Part shown: positions 52,863-55,429 of the stretch, one piece after another
Layout: each line of letters begins with the position of its first letter
How positions within the stretch are numbered: position 1 is the first letter of the stretch
Origin: an uncultured Clostridia bacterium
GTDB lineage: Bacteria > Bacillota > Clostridia > TANB77 > CAG-508
NCBI GenBank assembly: GCA_947589065.1
Contig: CANPZM010000004.1
Span: 1 to 55,429, forward strand
DNA: 55,429 bases
Direction of reading: 5' to 3'
Translations under genes and position numbers: made by a program
The notes under the pieces: model-generated
Seen by the model: only the letters and a program-made list of their open reading frames with translations
Databases searched by the model: none
Told to the model about the DNA's origin: nothing

Positions 52863-54086
52863 TTACCTTTCTCCTTTATCCTGTTTTGTTTGACTTTGAT
52901 TATCTATTTTTATTACAGTATATTCATTTCCTAAATTTTTTTCTTTTTTAGCTTTATTTAGTTCTATTGCAATACAATTTTCATCTCTATCATATGCTAA
53001 TGTATATTCTCTTTGTTGTGAATTTCTGTCTATACTCACATTTCCTAAATATCCTCCATTGTTCTTCATTGCCTGTTCCATATTATATGTTGAAAATAAT
53101 ACATTTGCATGGTATTTTATATATTCAACGTCTGCATAACCTTGTGTTAAAAGTTGTCTATTTAAATTTGTGTAAACAGTAAAAATTTCTGAATTATCTT
53201 CATCGCTCCATTCAGATTCAATTTCTCCTGATTTTATCATTCTTTTTCTTTCTTCTGCTAATTGTGGATTCTTATATTTTTTTAATATTTTATATTCTTC
53301 TAAAGCTTTTGGTACTTTGACGGTTGTTTCTCCATTTTCTTTTCTAAATCTGCCATACCCAGCTTCAGCAGTTTTTATAATTGTTATTGTATCACCTTGG
53401 AAGTTTTCAAGAACATACGCATTTACTGTTTCTGTTCCATCTGGCTGTTTTTTTATTTTTAGTGTTGGTATATATGTAATTTCTGCAAAATTTCTTGGCA
53501 CATATAAATCTCTTTTATTTAGATTTTTAGGCATCATTAATCTCTCATCTAGCTTTAACTTAAAGTTAGGATTATTTAAGTTTTTATATGCATCAATTAT
53601 TGATAAATATAGTGTTTGAATATTAATTGCATCATCTATATTTATGTTTTCTTTCAAAATTTCTTTTTCTAAATCTTTATTAAACCATTCTAATTCTCTT
53701 AAATAATTTTGTTGTAATTTGTCAGCTGAAGCATATTTCTCGCATTTTAATTCATAGTATTCATTATAATTGTTATCACTTTTTCTTAATGCAGATTTTT
53801 TCTGAGATAAAAATTCAGTTTCTTTTGCTGTTCTCTCTATTTCTCTTCTATCTAGTCCTTCATTTTCATTTGCTTGCATTATTGATTTAATAACTAAATA
53901 TGCAATTTTTAATGCAACTGTATTTTCTAATTTTTCTTGGATAGTATTTCCTGTAAAATTATGATCAATGCCATATTGTATTCTCTCCAATTGTTCATCC
54001 AGTTGTTTTTCATTTATTGAATTTTTGTCATTTGTTGGTGTTCCATTTTTAAGTAGAGCTTCTATGTAATCAATCGTTAATAACAT
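52863..54086 (-). CDS. Unknown protein, paralogue of the gene at 54101
   Basis: A 407-residue soluble protein with no recognised domain. The ATG at 54086 follows AAAGGAG. The first 210 residues are helical and contain IIDAYKNLNNPNFKLKLDE, which has the spacing of the last helix of a J-domain but no HPD motif. The C-terminal 150 residues align by eye with the next gene: an EAGYGRFRKENGE-like turn, an FTVYTNLNRQ segment and HANVLFSTYNMEQAMKNNGGYLG. It shares a transcript with the flavin reductase gene and 54101. Confidence 0.7.
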   Translation of the reverse strand: MLLTIDYIEALLKNGTPTNDKNSINEKQLDEQLERIQYGIDHNFTGNTIQEKLENTVALKIAYLVIKSIMQANENEGLDRREIERTAKETEFLSQKKSALRKSDNNYNEYYELKCEKYASADKLQQNYLRELEWFNKDLEKEILKENINIDDAINIQTLYLSIIDAYKNLNNPNFKLKLDERLMMPKNLNKRDLYVPRNFAEITYIPTLKIKKQPDGTETVNAYVLENFQGDTITIIKTAEAGYGRFRKENGETTVKVPKALEEYKILKKYKNPQLAEERKRMIKSGEIESEWSDEDNSEIFTVYTNLNRQLLTQGYADVEYIKYHANVLFSTYNMEQAMKNNGGYLGNVSIDRNSQQREYTLAYDRDENCIAIELNKAKKEKNLGNEYTVIKIDNQSQTKQDKGER

Positions 54087-54100
54087 TTTTTCTCCTTTAC

Positions 54101-55144
54101 TTATATTGAATATCTTTTGTATTCTTTGCAAGCACATAATTTATCTTGATAATGGTATACATCAAATTTTCCATTAGTATTTTTTATAATTTCACCAATA
54201 TATCCTGCATTATGCTTTTCAGCCTCTTCTAAATTCAAATCTGAAAATAGAATATCTGCATGCAAAGCTGTAAATTCTGGATCACTCGTAAGTTGTGATA
54301 TATTTAAGCATGTAAATATATTAAATTCTTTTTCAGGAACTTCTTGTCCTGGCTCTACTAAGCTTGTATATTCTTTTCTTATTCTATAATTTTGTAATGT
54401 AAAAGTATCCTTAAAAGAATATCCATATCCTAATGTACCTATTTTTTGAAACCATATTACATCTTTAAATCTATTTACCATTTTATATACATTTCCATCT
54501 TTTTCAGGAATATATGATAAATCATTTATACCTTCTTGTTCATATAGCTTTTCTTGATTTGGTTCAAAATTAATTAAAATTTCTTCATCTATTCTTCTTT
54601 TTTCTATTGGATCTTGCAATATTTTAAATGATTGCTGTTGAAGTAAATATGTTGAATATGCTTCTATAATTTGTTTTGGGTCAATATCTTTTTTTGGAAT
54701 TTCTACAATTAATAATTTGTCTATAACTGATAATTGTCTAACATATCCTCTAATAATATCTGTTTTTGATGCTGAATTTCCTAATAATAAATTTTGATAT
54801 GGATTTATATATTTACATTTACTTTTATTTTTTTCTCTCAATATTTCTTTATATGATTGTGCACTTTCAAATATTTGTCTTGCTTTGTCTCTTATATCTT
54901 GTTTTTCTACTTCATAATCGTCACTAAAGCCTTCCATAATTTTTAATAAGCAAAGGTATGAAAAAGTTAATTTTATTTTATCCTCTAATTTTTCATATTC
55001 TGGTCGGTTTTTTCCAAATAAAAAAGCTGAATTAATTAGGGAATTATATGTTTCCTTTATATTTAATTTATTTACTTTAAGAGCTTCTTCTTTAACAGCC
55101 TTTGTAGTTGTTAGTTGTTTTATAAAATCGAGTTCTATAGGCAT
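54101..55144 (-). CDS. Unknown protein, paralogue of the gene at 52863
   Basis: A 347-residue soluble protein. QSFKILQDPIEKRRIDEEIL resembles the final helix of a J-domain ('AY..L.DP..R..YD'), again without HPD. The C-terminal part shares GTLGYGYSFKD, FTCLNISQ, and HADILFSDLNLEEAEKHNAGYIGEI with its neighbour, so the two genes arose by duplication. The tail has CACKEYKRY. GAGGAG lies upstream of the ATG. It is the first gene after the rRNA operon terminator. Confidence 0.7.
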   Translation of the reverse strand: MPIELDFIKQLTTTKAVKEEALKVNKLNIKETYNSLINSAFLFGKNRPEYEKLEDKIKLTFSYLCLLKIMEGFSDDYEVEKQDIRDKARQIFESAQSYKEILREKNKSKCKYINPYQNLLLGNSASKTDIIRGYVRQLSVIDKLLIVEIPKKDIDPKQIIEAYSTYLLQQQSFKILQDPIEKRRIDEEILINFEPNQEKLYEQEGINDLSYIPEKDGNVYKMVNRFKDVIWFQKIGTLGYGYSFKDTFTLQNYRIRKEYTSLVEPGQEVPEKEFNIFTCLNISQLTSDPEFTALHADILFSDLNLEEAEKHNAGYIGEIIKNTNGKFDVYHYQDKLCACKEYKRYSI

Positions 55145-55251
55145 TTTTTATCTCCTCTTGAACATAATTATTATTAAATAAAAAATAATATTAATTTTAT
55201 TTAATAATATATTAAATAATAAAAATTATCAATATTTTTGTATTTTTTTTA

Positions 55252-55333
55252 ATATTTAATAGGAAAGTTTTATCTTCTTATTTATATAAAAAAAAATCAC
55301 AAAATAAATTTTTACATTTATTCTCTGATTTTT
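55252..55333 (-). terminator. rRNA operon terminator followed by a degenerate palindrome
   Basis: Minus strand: AATCA-gag-AATAAAT...ATTTATT-ttg-TGATT plus a run of eight Ts (about 55291-55333). The palindrome TATATAAATAAGAAG...AACTTTCCTATTAAAT (55252-55298) begins in that T-run. Between 55145 and 55251 the sequence is plain AT-rich DNA. Confidence 0.65.
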
Positions 55334-55350
55334 CTTTAAAAAAATAAAAA

Positions 55351-55429
55351 AACTGGCAACAACCTATCTTCCCAGCAAGGTAACTCGCAAGTATTTTCGG
55401 CACTTAAAGGCTTGACTTCTGTGTTCGGT
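55351..55429 (-). rRNA. rrf: 5S ribosomal RNA, 3' part
   Basis: The minus strand reads CCGAACACAGAAGTCAAGC, then GTGCCGAAAATACT, then GGGAAGATAGGTTGTTGCCAG, the conserved 3' two-thirds of bacterial 5S rRNA. The 5' part continues beyond the window. The rRNA operon runs leftward and ends at the terminator at 55291-55333. Confidence 0.93.

Overview
The window comes from a very AT-rich (roughly 27% GC by eye), endospore-forming, fermentative Gram-positive bacterium, most likely an uncultured low-GC member of the Clostridia. The evidence is a complete spoIIA operon (spoIIAA-spoIIAB-sigF) followed by spoIID and spoIIQ, a ylbJ homologue, pyruvate formate-lyase with its activase, an LPxTG surface protein beside a sortase, and the Gram-positive order rpmG-secE-nusG-rplK-rplA-rplJ-rplL. 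Most genes lie on the minus strand.

Layout. 1-3950: copies of a structured repeat, a candidate attenuated small RNA, and a large secreted multidomain protein. 4007-5353: an HNH nuclease and a PAP2 phosphatase, divergently transcribed. 5465-8931: the sporulation block, with a sigma-H-like promoter, two Spo0A boxes and a sigma-F/G-like promoter in front of spoIIQ. 8993-16706: valS, then a MoxR-DUF58-vWA-vWA-TPR operon. 16752-25385: an unknown gene, dnaE, a GC-richer single-gene cassette (21442-21902), rqcP, a small membrane protein, truA, a NERD-HRDC protein and a HAD phosphatase. 25522-29773: cdaA without cdaR, then pflB-pflA. 29829-30671: a second GC-richer cassette of two divergent genes. 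It abuts a thioester/SpaA surface protein whose C-terminus stops one residue after LPVTG, and the sortase gene upstream has no ATG, GTG or TTG start. 32779-44646: DUF4364, an RNA 2'-O-methyltransferase, mfd, a two-gene unit of unknown function, ylbJ, an ABC exporter and a DUF3137 protein. 44763-52176: an M29 aminopeptidase, a Thr/Asn-tailed membrane-anchored protein, and the ribosomal-protein/secE/nusG cluster with an L10 leader. 52299-55429: a flavin reductase, two paralogous proteins of unknown function, and the 3' part of a 5S rRNA gene (end of an rRNA operon lying to the right).

The most unusual structure is a family of dispersed repeats. Five copies share an identical 23-nt hairpin core, and four of these belong to a unit of about 140 bp (two in tandem at 1-239). 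A short palindrome (TATAATAGGAAAGT/ACTTTCCTATTATA) occurs about ten times, alone or as the end of the long unit. Every copy I found lies directly on the U-tract side of an intrinsic terminator; one sits inside the loop of a bidirectional terminator and one just behind the L10 attenuator. One copy carries a compensating base-pair change. This looks like a terminator-associated mobile or regulatory palindrome and is the best candidate here for something not yet described.
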